From Collimonas humicola (GTDB lineage: Bacteria > Pseudomonadota > Gammaproteobacteria > Burkholderiales > Burkholderiaceae_D), in the NCBI RefSeq assembly GCF_018304945.1, contig NZ_JAGQEE010000003.1, forward strand, positions 186,001-250,000: a DNA stretch of 64,000 bases, in the 5' to 3' direction. The notes beneath the pieces are model-generated. The model did not search any database. It had not been told where the DNA came from and worked only from the letters and a program-made list of their open reading frames with translations. Positions 24,907 to 36,360 of this stretch are shown here, one piece after another (positions within the stretch are counted from its first letter, which is position 1; every line of letters starts with the position of its first letter). A program made the position numbers and the translations under genes.

Positions 24907-27081
24907 CTAGGCCTTCGGCTGCGCTTCCGCCTGCATCAGTTGTGTTTTCAACACTTCAAATTCTTTTTCAAAATCCAGCGTCTTGCGCTGCGAACTCAGG
25001 GCCATCAGCGCGTGCGACCGGCCTTCTGCATCCTTGTCCGGACGTATCCACACCCACAGCCTGCGCTCGCGCACGTACAGCATCGAGAATACGCCCAGCA
25101 CCAGCAGCAGACAGCCGAAATAGACAACTTTCTTACCTGGCGAGCGGGTGACCTGGAATACCGATGCCTTGATTTCGTCAAAGCCGGTCATCTGCAGATA
25201 CACAGGTGCATTATAGAAGCTTGCATCCGACAGCGCATTGGTGCTCAGCTGCAGGAAACGCGCATGCTTGTCATCGGCCGTCATTTCCTTCAAGCCGTCT
25301 TTCTCGCGCGCAACCTGCCACAGATCCCACATGCTGCCGTTGAGGATCTTCATGAAGATATCCGCGGCCTTTTCCTGCTCCTGCTGCGGCACCTGCTCCA
25401 GGAACCTGGAAATGGCCATGTAGCCGGCTTCCTTGCCGTCGCCGGCGAACAAGGACAAGCCGCGCAATGCCGACTGCTCCAGCTGCACGCGCAGGGTGGC
25501 GATGCCGTCACGGCTCTCCGGGATCGCACGCTGCGCATAGCGATGGGCGGCAGCCGCGCGCAGCTCCGGACTCATCAGGGCGGCGCGCAAGCGCATCCAC
25601 TCCTGCAGGCTGTCTTCGTCATCGGCCGGCATCCGCAGGTAGCGGAACGGTTCGTCCGGCGCGTCGCGTACGCCAGCCAGGAAGACATAGGCATCATCGA
25701 CCTTGATCGACTGCATGTAGTTGCTGAATTCACGCGCCTGGCCAGTCTTGTCGCGCAGCTTGTATTGCACGCTCGGGCCGACATTCCGCAAATCCTTCTT
25801 GACAGCGCTTTTTGCCGCATTGCCAAGATGACTGCTCAGATCGTCGCTCAAGCGCTGGTTGAGGCTCTTGGACTTGGTCACGGCGCGCAGGTCGTCACCC
25901 GACTGAGCCATATTCTCCACGTTAAACGGGCGGAAACCAGACCATTCAATCGTATAGTCGTTATTACCGTGGTTCTCTAACGCAGGGTTGGCCAGGGCTG
26001 TAGTGCCGTTGACCTCGCCGCTGACCGGGAAAGTGGCCGCGGCCGCCCCCGTCATCGGATAAGCCGTCAGCCTGAGCTTGCTGCCGCCGTCTTCGAAGCT
26101 GGACTGGTACACCGCGATGCCTTTGTAGATCAGGGGCTGGTTGACCCTGATGGTGGCCGGGAAAGTATGGCCGTCGGCATTGTCCTTGATCACCACTTCG
26201 CTGGCGAACAGCTTGGGCATGCCGGTGCTGTAGAAATCGATGATGAACTTCTTCAGCTGGATGGTGAACGGCAGGTCCTGGATCATCACGCCATCCTTTT
26301 GCGGGATGATCGCGGTGCTGCTGGCGGAACCTTCCGGTATCAGGGTATTGCCGCGGAAAGTCGGATTGCCCAATCCGAGCCGGTGTTCCGCCGGGATTTC
26401 CGCGATGACGCCATTGCCGTTGAACGGCGTCTTGCCGTAGATCCATTGCTGCGCGCGGATCGGCAGGTCCGAATCGAGCAAACCGCCGATGCAGATAATC
26501 ACGATGGCGCTGTGGGCAAAGATATAGCCCCATTTATTGGCGGCGCCTTGCTTGGCTGTGATCAGGGTAGCGTTGTCCTTGGCCACCAGCTTGGTCTTGT
26601 AGCCCTTGGCGGCGATGCGCGCCGCCAGTTGCTGGGTCAGCAGCGCCGGTGCGGTCGCCGAAGTCCACTCGGCCTTGTGATGGAAGTTGCGCAGTGATTG
26701 CTCACGCACGTTTTCACGCCAGCTACGCATGTCTTTCAGCATTTTCGGCGCATTGCGGGCGATACACAGCGAGGTCGAGATCACCAGGAAAGTCATGATC
26801 AGCAGGAACCACCAAGACGAATACACCGCGTACAAACCCAGCTTGCCGAACACTTCGAACCAAAAGGGGCCAAACTGATTGACGTAGTTCGGCATCGGCT
26901 CGTTTTGCTTGAGCACTGTGCCGATCACCGAAGCGACGGCAATAATTGTCAGCAAGCTGATGGCAAAGCGCATCGATGACAATAATTCAACTGCGTCCGC
27001 CAGCCAGCGGCGGCTGGTCTTCAGCTGTATCCCGGCGGTGCTGATATCGTTACTTGCGTTCTCGTTGTTGCTTGTGCTCAT
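24907..27081 (-). CDS. resB: System II cytochrome c biogenesis protein ResB (Ccs1)
   Basis: The 724-residue membrane protein has three N-terminal transmembrane helices (SMRFAISLLTIIAVASVIG, YSSWWFLLIMTFLVI, WGYIFAHSAIVIICIGG), a long periplasmic domain, and a last helix (VVYFGCLLLVLGVFSML). It is the ResB half of the CcsBA heme lyase. It is separated from the cytochrome c4 gene by a terminator, so the resB-ccsB unit should have its own promoter. Confidence 0.94.
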   Translation of the reverse strand: MSTSNNENASNDISTAGIQLKTSRRWLADAVELLSSMRFAISLLTIIAVASVIGTVLKQNEPMPNYVNQFGPFWFEVFGKLGLYAVYSSWWFLLIMTFLVISTSLCIARNAPKMLKDMRSWRENVREQSLRNFHHKAEWTSATAPALLTQQLAARIAAKGYKTKLVAKDNATLITAKQGAANKWGYIFAHSAIVIICIGGLLDSDLPIRAQQWIYGKTPFNGNGVIAEIPAEHRLGLGNPTFRGNTLIPEGSASSTAIIPQKDGVMIQDLPFTIQLKKFIIDFYSTGMPKLFASEVVIKDNADGHTFPATIRVNQPLIYKGIAVYQSSFEDGGSKLRLTAYPMTGAAAATFPVSGEVNGTTALANPALENHGNNDYTIEWSGFRPFNVENMAQSGDDLRAVTKSKSLNQRLSDDLSSHLGNAAKSAVKKDLRNVGPSVQYKLRDKTGQAREFSNYMQSIKVDDAYVFLAGVRDAPDEPFRYLRMPADDEDSLQEWMRLRAALMSPELRAAAAHRYAQRAIPESRDGIATLRVQLEQSALRGLSLFAGDGKEAGYMAISRFLEQVPQQEQEKAADIFMKILNGSMWDLWQVAREKDGLKEMTADDKHARFLQLSTNALSDASFYNAPVYLQMTGFDEIKASVFQVTRSPGKKVVYFGCLLLVLGVFSMLYVRERRLWVWIRPDKDAEGRSHALMALSSQRKTLDFEKEFEVLKTQLMQAEAQPKA

Positions 27082-27098
27082 AGCCTGTTTGTCTTTTT

Positions 27099-27130
27099 GA
27101 AAAGAAAAAGGGGTGGCCTAGGCCACCCCT
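27099..27130 (-). terminator. Rho-independent terminator after cytochrome c4
   Basis: A 22-nt perfect palindrome (arms AGGGGTGGCCT and AGGCCACCCCT) at 27109-27130 is followed on the minus strand by TTTTTCTTTTC. It ends the cytochrome c4 transcript before resB. Confidence 0.88.
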
Positions 27131-27154
27131 GAATGCATTTTTATTATTATTTTA

Positions 27155-27820
27155 TTACTTCAGGCCGGCGATATAATCGGCAACCGCTTTGATTTCATCG
27201 TCAGACATGCGCTTGGCGATGGTCGTCATCATCGGTCCGTTCTTGCGCGCGCCGCTGCGGAAATTGGTCAGCTCGGCCACTGTATAATCCTGGTGCTGGC
27301 CGCCGATGCGCGGGAACTGGGCCGGAATGCCGGCGCCGTTCGGGCTGTGGCAGCCTGCGCAGGCCGGCACGCTCTTTTCAGCGATGCCGCCGCGATAGAT
27401 CTTTTTGCCCAAGGCCAGCGTATCCTTGTCCTTGGCAGCGCCCGGCTTGGCCGGTTGCGCATTCAGGTAGGCGGCGATGTTTTTCATTTCATCGTCGGTC
27501 AGCAGCTTGGCCAGCGGCGACATGATCGGATTATTGCGGTCGGCGCCCTGGAAATTGGTCAGTTGCTTATGGATGTATGCATCATGCTGGCCGCCCAGTT
27601 TCGGGTTGGCGCTGATGGTCGATGCGCCGGCGGCGCCGTGGCATGAAATACAAGCGGTGATGTTGCGGGCCGGGTCGCCATTCGTATAGAGTGCTTCGCC
27701 TTTGGCTGGATCGGCTTTGGCAGGCGCCGCTTTTGGTTCGTCCGCTGCATGGGCGGCGGTAGAAAGCGCGACAACTGCAATGAAGAAAGCTTTCACTACT
27801 GAAAAAAACGCACGGTTCAT
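27155..27820 (-). CDS. Diheme cytochrome c4
   Basis: The 221-residue periplasmic cytochrome has a signal peptide (FFIAVVALSTAAHA) and two homologous domains, each with a heme site: CISCH (about residue 57) and CAGCH (about residue 155). Axial methionines are likely in NPIMSPLA and GPMMTTIA. It carries electrons to terminal oxidases. Being beside resB-ccsB places substrate and maturation machinery together. It is divergent from engB. Confidence 0.94.
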   Translation of the reverse strand: MNRAFFSVVKAFFIAVVALSTAAHAADEPKAAPAKADPAKGEALYTNGDPARNITACISCHGAAGASTISANPKLGGQHDAYIHKQLTNFQGADRNNPIMSPLAKLLTDDEMKNIAAYLNAQPAKPGAAKDKDTLALGKKIYRGGIAEKSVPACAGCHSPNGAGIPAQFPRIGGQHQDYTVAELTNFRSGARKNGPMMTTIAKRMSDDEIKAVADYIAGLK

Positions 27821-27968
27821 TCTTTACGCCCTGACTTGATTTTAGAATTCCGCCCTGATGGGTACCTTGCTGGGACAACCCCAGCCAACTCAATCGATTG
27901 CCCGACTCCCAAAAACCACCTTCACGTACATCAATCACGCTAAGCGAAACAGCAGTACATAACCCCTT

Positions 27969-27978
27969 ATTGTACAAT
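27969..27978. promoter_or_regulatory. Palindromic ATTGTACAAT, possible shared -10 for divergent engB and cytochrome c4
   Basis: The 10-bp palindrome gives a TACAAT hexamer on each strand in the gap between divergent genes. No good -35 is visible on either side at 16-18 bp, so this is tentative. Confidence 0.3.
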
Positions 27979-28026
27979 AGCTTTCCGGCATTTTTGCCTC
28001 CCCTTACCGCATTTTCTGCTCATTCC

Positions 28027-30032
<2,006 letters not shown>

Positions 30033-30146
30033 GCGCAAGCGCACGTGATCGTCAGGCTGCTCAGCTGGCGATCGTGCGCATTGCTGGCGGCGCACGCCAT
30101 GCCTTCAAATAATAAGCAGCGCCGGCAGGGCGACGAGGAGAGCGGC

Positions 30147-31403
30147 ATGCAAGAGAAAGTAATCACCCTGGCGACGCCAGTGTTCTTTCTGCTGATCTTC
30201 ATCGAGCTGCTTGTCGGCCTGTGGCGCGGACGCAATACCTATCGCCTCAACGACGCCATCAACAGCATCAGCCTCGGCGTCCTCAGCCAGGTTTCGGGCG
30301 TCTTCATGCAGGTGCTGCGGATAGGCATCTACGCCTGGCTAGCCAGCCATATCGCATTGTTCAAGCTGCCGGCCGACAGTCTCTGGGTCTGGCTCTCCGG
30401 CCTGCTGCTGTACGATCTCTGTTACTACTGGCGGCACCGCTGCGGCCACGAAGTCAACGTCTTGTGGGCCGCGCACGTGGTGCATCATCAGAGCGAGGAC
30501 TACAATCTTTCCACCGCATTGCGCCAGACCAGCAGCGGACCGATCCTGGGCTGGATTTTCTATGCGCCGATGGCGCTGCTGGGCTATCCGGCGGAAGTAT
30601 TTGCGGCGCTGGCGCTGATCGATCTGCTGTACCAGTTCTGGGTCCATACGCAGCAGATCGGCAAGCTGGGCTGGCTGGACCGGGTATTTGTGACACCGTC
30701 GAATCACCGTGTGCATCATGGCGTCAACGACATCTATCTGGACAAGAATTACGGCGGCATCCTGATCCTGTGGGACCGCTTGTTCGGCAGCTTCATTGAG
30801 GAACGCGAACAGGAGCTGGTGGTGTATGGGACACGCAGTCCGCTGCGCAGCTGGAATCCCTTGTGGGCTAACGTTGAAGTGTATAAGACGCTGTGGCTGG
30901 ATGCCTGGCGCACGCGGCTCTGGCGCGACAAGCTGCACATCTGGCTCGCCGCGCCGGGCTGGCGTCCCGCCGATGTCGCCGCAAACTGGCCCAGTGTGCC
31001 GTTCGATATCGCCCGGCCGCTGTATCATCCGCAACTAAGTCGCGCCGCGCAGGTCTATTGCCTGCTGCAGTTCGCCATCCTGCTGCTGGTGACCACCCAT
31101 TTCCTGGCGGCGCAGGTAGCCATGCCATGGCTTGCCGGACTGGGCTATGCCGCCTGGCTGACGGCGGGACTGTGGATAGTCGGCGGCCTGATGGAAATGC
31201 GGCCGCGCTACATCGCGCTGGAAGCAGTGCGCCTGGGCGCCACCAGCCTCGGCGTGTGGCTTGCCAGGGCATGGTTCGGCGCGGTATCCCTGACACCGCT
31301 TATGCTGAGCGCCATCATCCTGTTATCGCTAGCTTCGATGATTGCGCTCTGGCCCATATTTAAACGCTCATCGACAATGCATGGACATCTTTCTCATCAG
31401 TGA
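30147..31403 (+). CDS. Membrane fatty-acid hydroxylase / sterol-desaturase superfamily protein
   Basis: The 418-residue membrane protein has the di-iron histidine motifs HRCGH, HVVHH and NHRVHH of the fatty-acid hydroxylase superfamily. N-terminal helices (TPVFFLLIFIELLVGL and others) and a second hydrophobic block after residue 300 flank the catalytic part. The ATG at 30147 has a strong GAGGAG; the upstream extension of the frame is rejected. The substrate is unknown, possibly a membrane lipid. The 3' end overlaps the CorA-like gene by 23 bp. Confidence 0.85.
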   Translation: MQEKVITLATPVFFLLIFIELLVGLWRGRNTYRLNDAINSISLGVLSQVSGVFMQVLRIGIYAWLASHIALFKLPADSLWVWLSGLLLYDLCYYWRHRCGHEVNVLWAAHVVHHQSEDYNLSTALRQTSSGPILGWIFYAPMALLGYPAEVFAALALIDLLYQFWVHTQQIGKLGWLDRVFVTPSNHRVHHGVNDIYLDKNYGGILILWDRLFGSFIEEREQELVVYGTRSPLRSWNPLWANVEVYKTLWLDAWRTRLWRDKLHIWLAAPGWRPADVAANWPSVPFDIARPLYHPQLSRAAQVYCLLQFAILLLVTTHFLAAQVAMPWLAGLGYAAWLTAGLWIVGGLMEMRPRYIALEAVRLGATSLGVWLARAWFGAVSLTPLMLSAIILLSLASMIALWPIFKRSSTMHGHLSHQ

Positions 31404-32544
31404 CAGCCAGGTCAGCCAAAGCCAGGAAATCCCGGACGCCGTACCGCTCAAGGGTTTTCTCTGGATCGACGCCACCCACGAAGAAGTAGCCGCCGATCCC
31501 GAAGCCTGGCGCAGCGCCATCGAGCGCGCCACGGGTGTGCAGATCTACGATCCGCACATGACCGACACGCTCAATCCGAATCATCCTTCGTATTTCGATT
31601 CAACCCAGGATTACGGCATGGTGGTGTTCCGCAAACTGATGCTGAACGGCGCGGCAGGCAACGGCAATTCCCAGGCGCAGGCAGGCAGCGGGGACAAGCT
31701 TGCGGCAGCACCGGCAGCACCGGCAGCAGCAATCGACGAAGGCAGCAAACGCAAGATTCCAGCAGCCCTGAGCAAGCTGGCTACCCAGCCGGTAACCTTC
31801 CTGATCATGGATCATGCCCTGGTCACCGTCCACGAACGCTACAGCCGCACCATCGACGCCACGCGCACGCGCCTGCTGGAGCTGTGCAGCAAGACCGAGA
31901 AAACGCCGCATGCGATACGCCTGCCGGCCTCGCCGGAGGATTTGCTGCTGCGCCTGATCAACGCCATGGTCGACCAGTACCTGGACCTGCGTCAGCCGCT
32001 GACCACGCAGCTGGACCGCTGGCAGCGCGCCCTGCGGGATCCGCGCCGGCCATTCAAGGACTGGATGGCGCTGCTGGACGCGCGCATCGAATTGCGCAAG
32101 CTGGAAAACCTGTGCGAAGAACAGCACGACGCCATGCAAGAGCTGCGCGACTACTTCGTCGACATCGACGACGGCATCGAAATCAGCCGCGCCAAGGACT
32201 TGCTGCTGGTACGCATCAACGACGTCATGGAACATATTACGCGGGTCTTGAATCACGCGCGCCGGCTGGAATCGTCGATCGAATCGGCGGTGCAAATCCA
32301 TTTTTCCGCGGTCGCCCATCGCACCAACGAAATCATGCGCACGCTGACTGTGATCACCGCATTGTTCATGCCGCTGACCTTGATCACAGGGATCTTCGGC
32401 ATGAATTTCGAAGTAATGCCCTTGCTGAAAAACGCGGTCGGATTCTGGTTGACGATGGGCAGCATGGCCTTGGTCGTGGTGGCCATGCTGGTGTTCTTCC
32501 AGCGCCGGCGCTACCTGGAAAGCCAGGCGCTGGACCGCCGCTGA
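31381..32544 (+). CDS. CorA-family divalent metal ion transporter
   Basis: The 387-residue protein has a long cytoplasmic helical domain and two C-terminal transmembrane helices, with the diagnostic GMNF at the end of the first (LITGIFGMNFEV). An Ala/Pro-rich insertion (about residues 95-120) is unusual. Substrates of the family are Mg2+, Co2+, Ni2+ or Zn2+ (ZntB-like); which one applies cannot be told. The ATG lies inside the preceding hydroxylase gene, implying coupled translation. A terminator follows. Confidence 0.88.
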   Translation: MDIFLISDSQVSQSQEIPDAVPLKGFLWIDATHEEVAADPEAWRSAIERATGVQIYDPHMTDTLNPNHPSYFDSTQDYGMVVFRKLMLNGAAGNGNSQAQAGSGDKLAAAPAAPAAAIDEGSKRKIPAALSKLATQPVTFLIMDHALVTVHERYSRTIDATRTRLLELCSKTEKTPHAIRLPASPEDLLLRLINAMVDQYLDLRQPLTTQLDRWQRALRDPRRPFKDWMALLDARIELRKLENLCEEQHDAMQELRDYFVDIDDGIEISRAKDLLLVRINDVMEHITRVLNHARRLESSIESAVQIHFSAVAHRTNEIMRTLTVITALFMPLTLITGIFGMNFEVMPLLKNAVGFWLTMGSMALVVVAMLVFFQRRRYLESQALDRR

Positions 32545-32574
32545 ACAGGCATCAGCCGAGCCCCCAATGAAAAA

Positions 32575-32604
32575 CCCCGCCTGAACTTAGGCGGGGCTTT
32601 TTTT
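32575..32604 (+). terminator. Rho-independent terminator after the CorA-like gene
   Basis: CCCCGCCT and AGGCGGGG flank a 6-nt loop followed by CTTTTTTT. It sits between converging genes, and the As on the left side may let it act for the peroxiredoxin transcript too. Confidence 0.9.
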
Positions 32605-32636
32605 CCATCTCGCCGTTCACGCCGGCGACCGCGAAA

Positions 32637-33278
32637 TCAATCGCGATTAGGTTGCGGCGTCAGGCGCAGATAAGGACGAATCGCCTTGAAGCCCTTGGGG
32701 AATTTCTGCTTGAGCACCTCGGGATCCTGCAGCGATGGAACGATCACCACATCCTCGCCATCTTTCCAGTTGCCGGGCGTGGCCACCGAATAATTGTCGG
32801 TCAGCTGCAAGGAGTCGATGACACGCAGGATTTCGTCGAAATTGCGGCCGGTACTGGCGGGATAGGTGATGGTCAAGCGCACTTTCTTGTCCGGATCGAT
32901 CACAAACAATGAACGCACGGTAGCAGTTGCGCTGGCATTCGGATGGATCAGGTCGTACAGTTCCGAGACCTTGCGGTCAGCGTCCGCAATGATCGGAAAA
33001 CCCACCACGGTGTTTTGCGTTTCGTTGATATCCTTGATCCATTCCTGATGCTTGTCGACAGGGTCGACAGACAGCGCGATCACTTTGACGCCGCGCTCTT
33101 CAAACTGGGATTTCAGTTTGGAAGTCAGGCCGAGTTCGGTAGTGCAGACCGGCGTGAAGTCGGCCGGATGTGAAAACAGCACTACCCATGAAGCGCCGGC
33201 CCAATCATAGAAATTGATCTTGCCGAGCGAAGAATCTTGTTCAAAATCCGGGGCGGCGTCGCCAAGGCGTAAAGTCAT
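32637..33278 (-). CDS. 1-Cys peroxiredoxin (Prx6 type)
   Basis: The 213-residue peroxiredoxin has the peroxidatic cysteine in ADFTPVCTTELG (about residue 46) and the long C-terminal dimerisation region of Prx6/AhpC-TSA proteins (NWKDGEDVVIVPSL). It reduces hydroperoxides. A Shine-Dalgarno AAAGGAGA precedes the ATG. A possible -10 (TATAGT at 33328-33333) lies about 50 bp upstream on the minus strand. Confidence 0.93.
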   Translation of the reverse strand: MTLRLGDAAPDFEQDSSLGKINFYDWAGASWVVLFSHPADFTPVCTTELGLTSKLKSQFEERGVKVIALSVDPVDKHQEWIKDINETQNTVVGFPIIADADRKVSELYDLIHPNASATATVRSLFVIDPDKKVRLTITYPASTGRNFDEILRVIDSLQLTDNYSVATPGNWKDGEDVVIVPSLQDPEVLKQKFPKGFKAIRPYLRLTPQPNRD

Positions 33279-33502
33279 TTCGGTCTCCTTTAAATTGCGC
33301 GGGTTTAGCAGCTTGCGTAGAACTAAAACTATAGCGTTGCGAATGCCATAGCCTAAAGAATTTTATCGACTAACTACATAACCATGGGTTGGAAGCAAAC
33401 CGTCAGGGCATGCCGGCGGAAGCCGCCGTGACCATTGTACTCTTCCAGGATGAACGTATTTTTAATGAGGCTTCTTAAGTTGGTCGCCTTGGGAGATCAT
33501 TT

Positions 33503-35350
33503 TTACGTATTCAAAACTGCCAGCGATTGCAGGAATTTATCGGCATTCTGATAGCCGATCACGCGGCCGTGCGGCGCCTCCTGGCCCTTGCCGTCAAACA
33601 AGATGATGCCCGGCGGCCCGAACAGATTGAAGCGCTTGAGCATCGCCTTGTCGTCCGCATTGTTGGCCGTGACGTCGATCTGCAGCAAAACCATCTGGCC
33701 AAATTGCGTTTGCACGCGTGGATCGGTGAACGTAAATTTTTCCATCTCCTTGCACGACACGCACCAGTCGGCGTAGAAATCCAGCAAGGCCGCCTTGCCG
33801 TTGGTCTGCGCCAGCGCCGCGTCCAGTTCCGCCACCGATTTCACTCGGACGAACTGGATGTAGCTACTTTCCTGTTTTCCCCCGAGCTGCGCCAGCGGCG
33901 CCAGAGGATCGCGCCCGCCGCTGAGACCGCCCACCATTTGCATCACGCCGCAGACCATGAAGAGCACGCCGAAGGCTTTGGCGAACCAGGCTGTGGATGA
34001 TTTATCCCACAGCAGATAAGCGCCGTAGCCGATGCCCAGGGCTGCCCAGCACAGCATCTGCGCCAATGCCGGAATGACTGGTGACACCATCCACACTGCG
34101 GTCCCCAGCATCAGTACGCCAAAGAAACGCTTGATCGATTCCATCCACGCACCGGCGCGTGGCAACAACGAGCCTGCAGAAATTCCGATTAACAGCAAAG
34201 GTACGCCCATGCCGATTGCCATCACGAATAATGTGCTCCCGCCAAGCACAATATCGCGGGTCTGGCTTATGTATACCAGAGCTCCTGCCAATGGCGGGGC
34301 GACACATGGACCTACAATTAACGCGGAGAGCGCACCCATAATGAATACGCCGATTAACTTGCCGGCAGATTGCTGGCCGGATGCCTGTGAAAATTTTGTC
34401 TGAAGTGCTGCCGGCAACTGCAACTCATAAAATCCAAACATTGACAACGACATGACGATCATCAACAGGGCAAATACCGACAACACCCAGGGATTTTGCA
34501 GTGCGGCGGCCAGTCCATGACCTGCCAAGCCAGCGGCGACACCGAGGGCAGCGTAGACCAATGCCATACCAAATACATAAGTTGCCGAAAGCAAGAACCC
34601 ACGTCGACGACTTACCTGAGCTCCTTCCCCAAGGATGATGGTGGACAGAATGGGCATCATTGGATAAGAACACGGTGCCAAGGAAAGACCAAGACCCAAG
34701 ACAAAGAAGAGGGGCAGGATCAATAGAAATTTTCCACTTTTGAGTGACGATTCTATGCGGCCGTTTTCCGAGTCAGGCGCAGCCGATTGCGCAGCACTGG
34801 CCGTCGCCTGAGTAGCGTTGACAGCCGGACTGGCATTGCTGGCCGCCGGCGCTTGCGGCGTATCCATCGCCGCATTGGCGCCTTTGGCGATGCCGATGGC
34901 GCTCAGCAAGCCACCGCCGCTGCTGCCGCCGGTGGTCGACAGGCTGATGCGAGAATCCATGGGAGGATAGCAAAGGCCCTTGTCAGCGCAGCCCTGACCT
35001 GTGGAAATCAGCGTGAAGCTGCCGTTGGCGTCGACCGGCAGGCGGATCGTGACACTGTGGTGATAGGTTTCGACATTCTTGTTGAAGGTCTGGTCGAACT
35101 TGACCTTGCCGGCGGGAATCTGCGGTTCGCCTAGGGTGGCGCCCTCAGCCTTGAAGTGGAAGCGCTCGCGGTACATATAATAGCCGTCGGCGATGGCGTA
35201 GGTCACCTCGGCGGTCTTGGCGTCGGCCATGCGGGCGGAAAACTTGAACGCCACTTCCGGCGCCAGGTAATCGTCTTCGTCGGCATGCGCCAGGGTAAAG
35301 GCGAATAGCATGGCGAACAGCACTGACAATTGCTTGAGAGACTTAAACAT
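33503..35350 (-). CDS. dsbD: Thiol:disulfide interchange protein DsbD
   Basis: The 615-residue protein carries electrons from cytoplasmic thioredoxin to periplasmic DsbC, DsbG and cytochrome c maturation. After a signal peptide comes the N-terminal domain with redox cysteines in GCADKGLCYPP, a low-complexity Ala/Ser linker, eight or so transmembrane helices with APCSYP and VGPCVAPP, and a C-terminal thioredoxin domain with WCVSC. It overlaps cutA by 3 bp. Reductant supply to apocytochromes links it to ccsB-resB. Confidence 0.95.
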   Translation of the reverse strand: MFKSLKQLSVLFAMLFAFTLAHADEDDYLAPEVAFKFSARMADAKTAEVTYAIADGYYMYRERFHFKAEGATLGEPQIPAGKVKFDQTFNKNVETYHHSVTIRLPVDANGSFTLISTGQGCADKGLCYPPMDSRISLSTTGGSSGGGLLSAIGIAKGANAAMDTPQAPAASNASPAVNATQATASAAQSAAPDSENGRIESSLKSGKFLLILPLFFVLGLGLSLAPCSYPMMPILSTIILGEGAQVSRRRGFLLSATYVFGMALVYAALGVAAGLAGHGLAAALQNPWVLSVFALLMIVMSLSMFGFYELQLPAALQTKFSQASGQQSAGKLIGVFIMGALSALIVGPCVAPPLAGALVYISQTRDIVLGGSTLFVMAIGMGVPLLLIGISAGSLLPRAGAWMESIKRFFGVLMLGTAVWMVSPVIPALAQMLCWAALGIGYGAYLLWDKSSTAWFAKAFGVLFMVCGVMQMVGGLSGGRDPLAPLAQLGGKQESSYIQFVRVKSVAELDAALAQTNGKAALLDFYADWCVSCKEMEKFTFTDPRVQTQFGQMVLLQIDVTANNADDKAMLKRFNLFGPPGIILFDGKGQEAPHGRVIGYQNADKFLQSLAVLNT

Positions 35351-35675
35351 TCACGTCCTTTTGGGTTTCTGCGGTAATCCAGTCCAGGTAAGCCGGCAAG
35401 CCGGCCACAATCGGTAAGGCAATCATTTCCGGCACGGCATACGGATGCACAGCCCTGATCGCGCTTTCCAGCTCCGCGTAACGATGCGCCACGGTCTTGA
35501 TCAGCAAGGTCGTTTCGACTGCTTGTTCGACCTGGCCTTGCCAGCGATACACGGATTGCACCGCCGGCAGGATATTGACACAGGCCGCCAGCTTGCGTTC
35601 CACCAGCTGCTGCGCCAAGGCTTGCGCGCTGGCAAGATCGGGCAAGCTGGTGAGTATAAGCAAGGCTTCTGACAT
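35343..35675 (-). CDS. cutA: Divalent-cation tolerance protein CutA
   Basis: The 110-residue trimeric ferredoxin-like protein has the signature RKLAACVNILP, YRWQGQVEQAVE and HPYAVPEMIALPI. It has been linked to copper tolerance, but its molecular role is unsettled. The ATG at 35675 (MSEALLILTS) matches the family start. It overlaps the start of dsbD, the common cutA-dsbD arrangement. Confidence 0.93.
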   Translation of the reverse strand: MSEALLILTSLPDLASAQALAQQLVERKLAACVNILPAVQSVYRWQGQVEQAVETTLLIKTVAHRYAELESAIRAVHPYAVPEMIALPIVAGLPAYLDWITAETQKDVNV

Positions 35676-35750
35676 AGTCGAACTCTTTGATCTATCCTTA
35701 CAGCACACGCCATGCGCGCCACATGATTGCGCAGCAAGCGCGCAGAATGC

Positions 35751-35777
35751 AAAAAAGCCAGGCTAGGCCTGGCTTTT
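35751..35777 (-). terminator. Rho-independent terminator ending the alpha operon (after rplQ)
   Basis: GCCAGGC and GCCTGGC flank a 3-nt loop. Six As precede and TTTT follows on the plus strand, so it can act in both directions. On the minus strand it is about 33 bp after the rplQ stop. Confidence 0.85.
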
Positions 35778-35805
35778 GATTTTAACGCAGCTTGGATACT
35801 TAAGC

Positions 35806-36201
35806 TTAGTCAGCTGTCGGTACTTCAGCGTCGTCGCTGATTTCCGGACGGTCCATCAGTTCGATGTAAGCCATAGGCGCGTTATCGCCAACGCGGAAAC
35901 CCATTTTCAGGATGCGCAGGTAGCCGCCGTTACGGTTAGCGTAGCGTGGGCCCAATTCAGCGAACAGCTTCAGGACCATTTCACGGTCGCGCAGGCGAGC
36001 AAATGCCAGGCGCTTGTTAGCCAGGGTGTCGGTTTTGCCCAGTGTCAGGATCGGTTCGATCACGCGACGCAGTTCTTTTGCCTTTGGCAATGTGGTCTTG
36101 ATTGCTTCGTGACGCAGCAGCGAAACAGTCATGTTGCGCAACATAGCCAGACGGTGGGAAGAAGTACGATTTAATTTACGGAGGCCGTGACGGTGACGCA
36201 T
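35806..36201 (-). CDS. rplQ: 50S ribosomal protein L17
   Basis: The 131-residue L17 begins with the basic [17 protein letters not shown] and continues with the conserved [19 protein letters not shown]. It is the last gene of the alpha operon, 159 bp after rpoA; this gap contains a stem-loop. A terminator follows. Confidence 0.97.
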   Translation of the reverse strand: MRHRHGLRKLNRTSSHRLAMLRNMTVSLLRHEAIKTTLPKAKELRRVIEPILTLGKTDTLANKRLAFARLRDREMVLKLFAELGPRYANRNGGYLRILKMGFRVGDNAPMAYIELMDRPEISDDAEVPTAD

Positions 36202-36315
36202 GGTAATTCCTTTCAGTTTTTGAGTTTACATCCAGCTCTTCGATCGACTTCGGCATTGCCTGGTCGCGGGCCGGTTGAGATTAATGCAACAATGGATACT
36301 TCGGGCTTAAAACAA

Positions 36316-36348
36316 GCCCAGGGGCGTGATTCTATCCCACCCCCGGGC
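36316..36348 (-). other. Stem-loop in the rpoA-rplQ gap
   Basis: GCCC-GGGG-GTG pairs with CAC-CCCC-GGGC, with single-base bulges, around a 9-nt loop. On the minus strand TTGTTTT follows, so it could act as a weak terminator or processing site that lowers rplQ relative to rpoA. Confidence 0.55.
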
Positions 36349-36360
36349 TAACAACAAATA

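Noticed and set aside
27898-28026. Longer EngB start with 43 extra residues
   Set aside because: The extension runs through the promoter-like region and is unlike the family N-terminus; [10 protein letters not shown] at 28027 fits.
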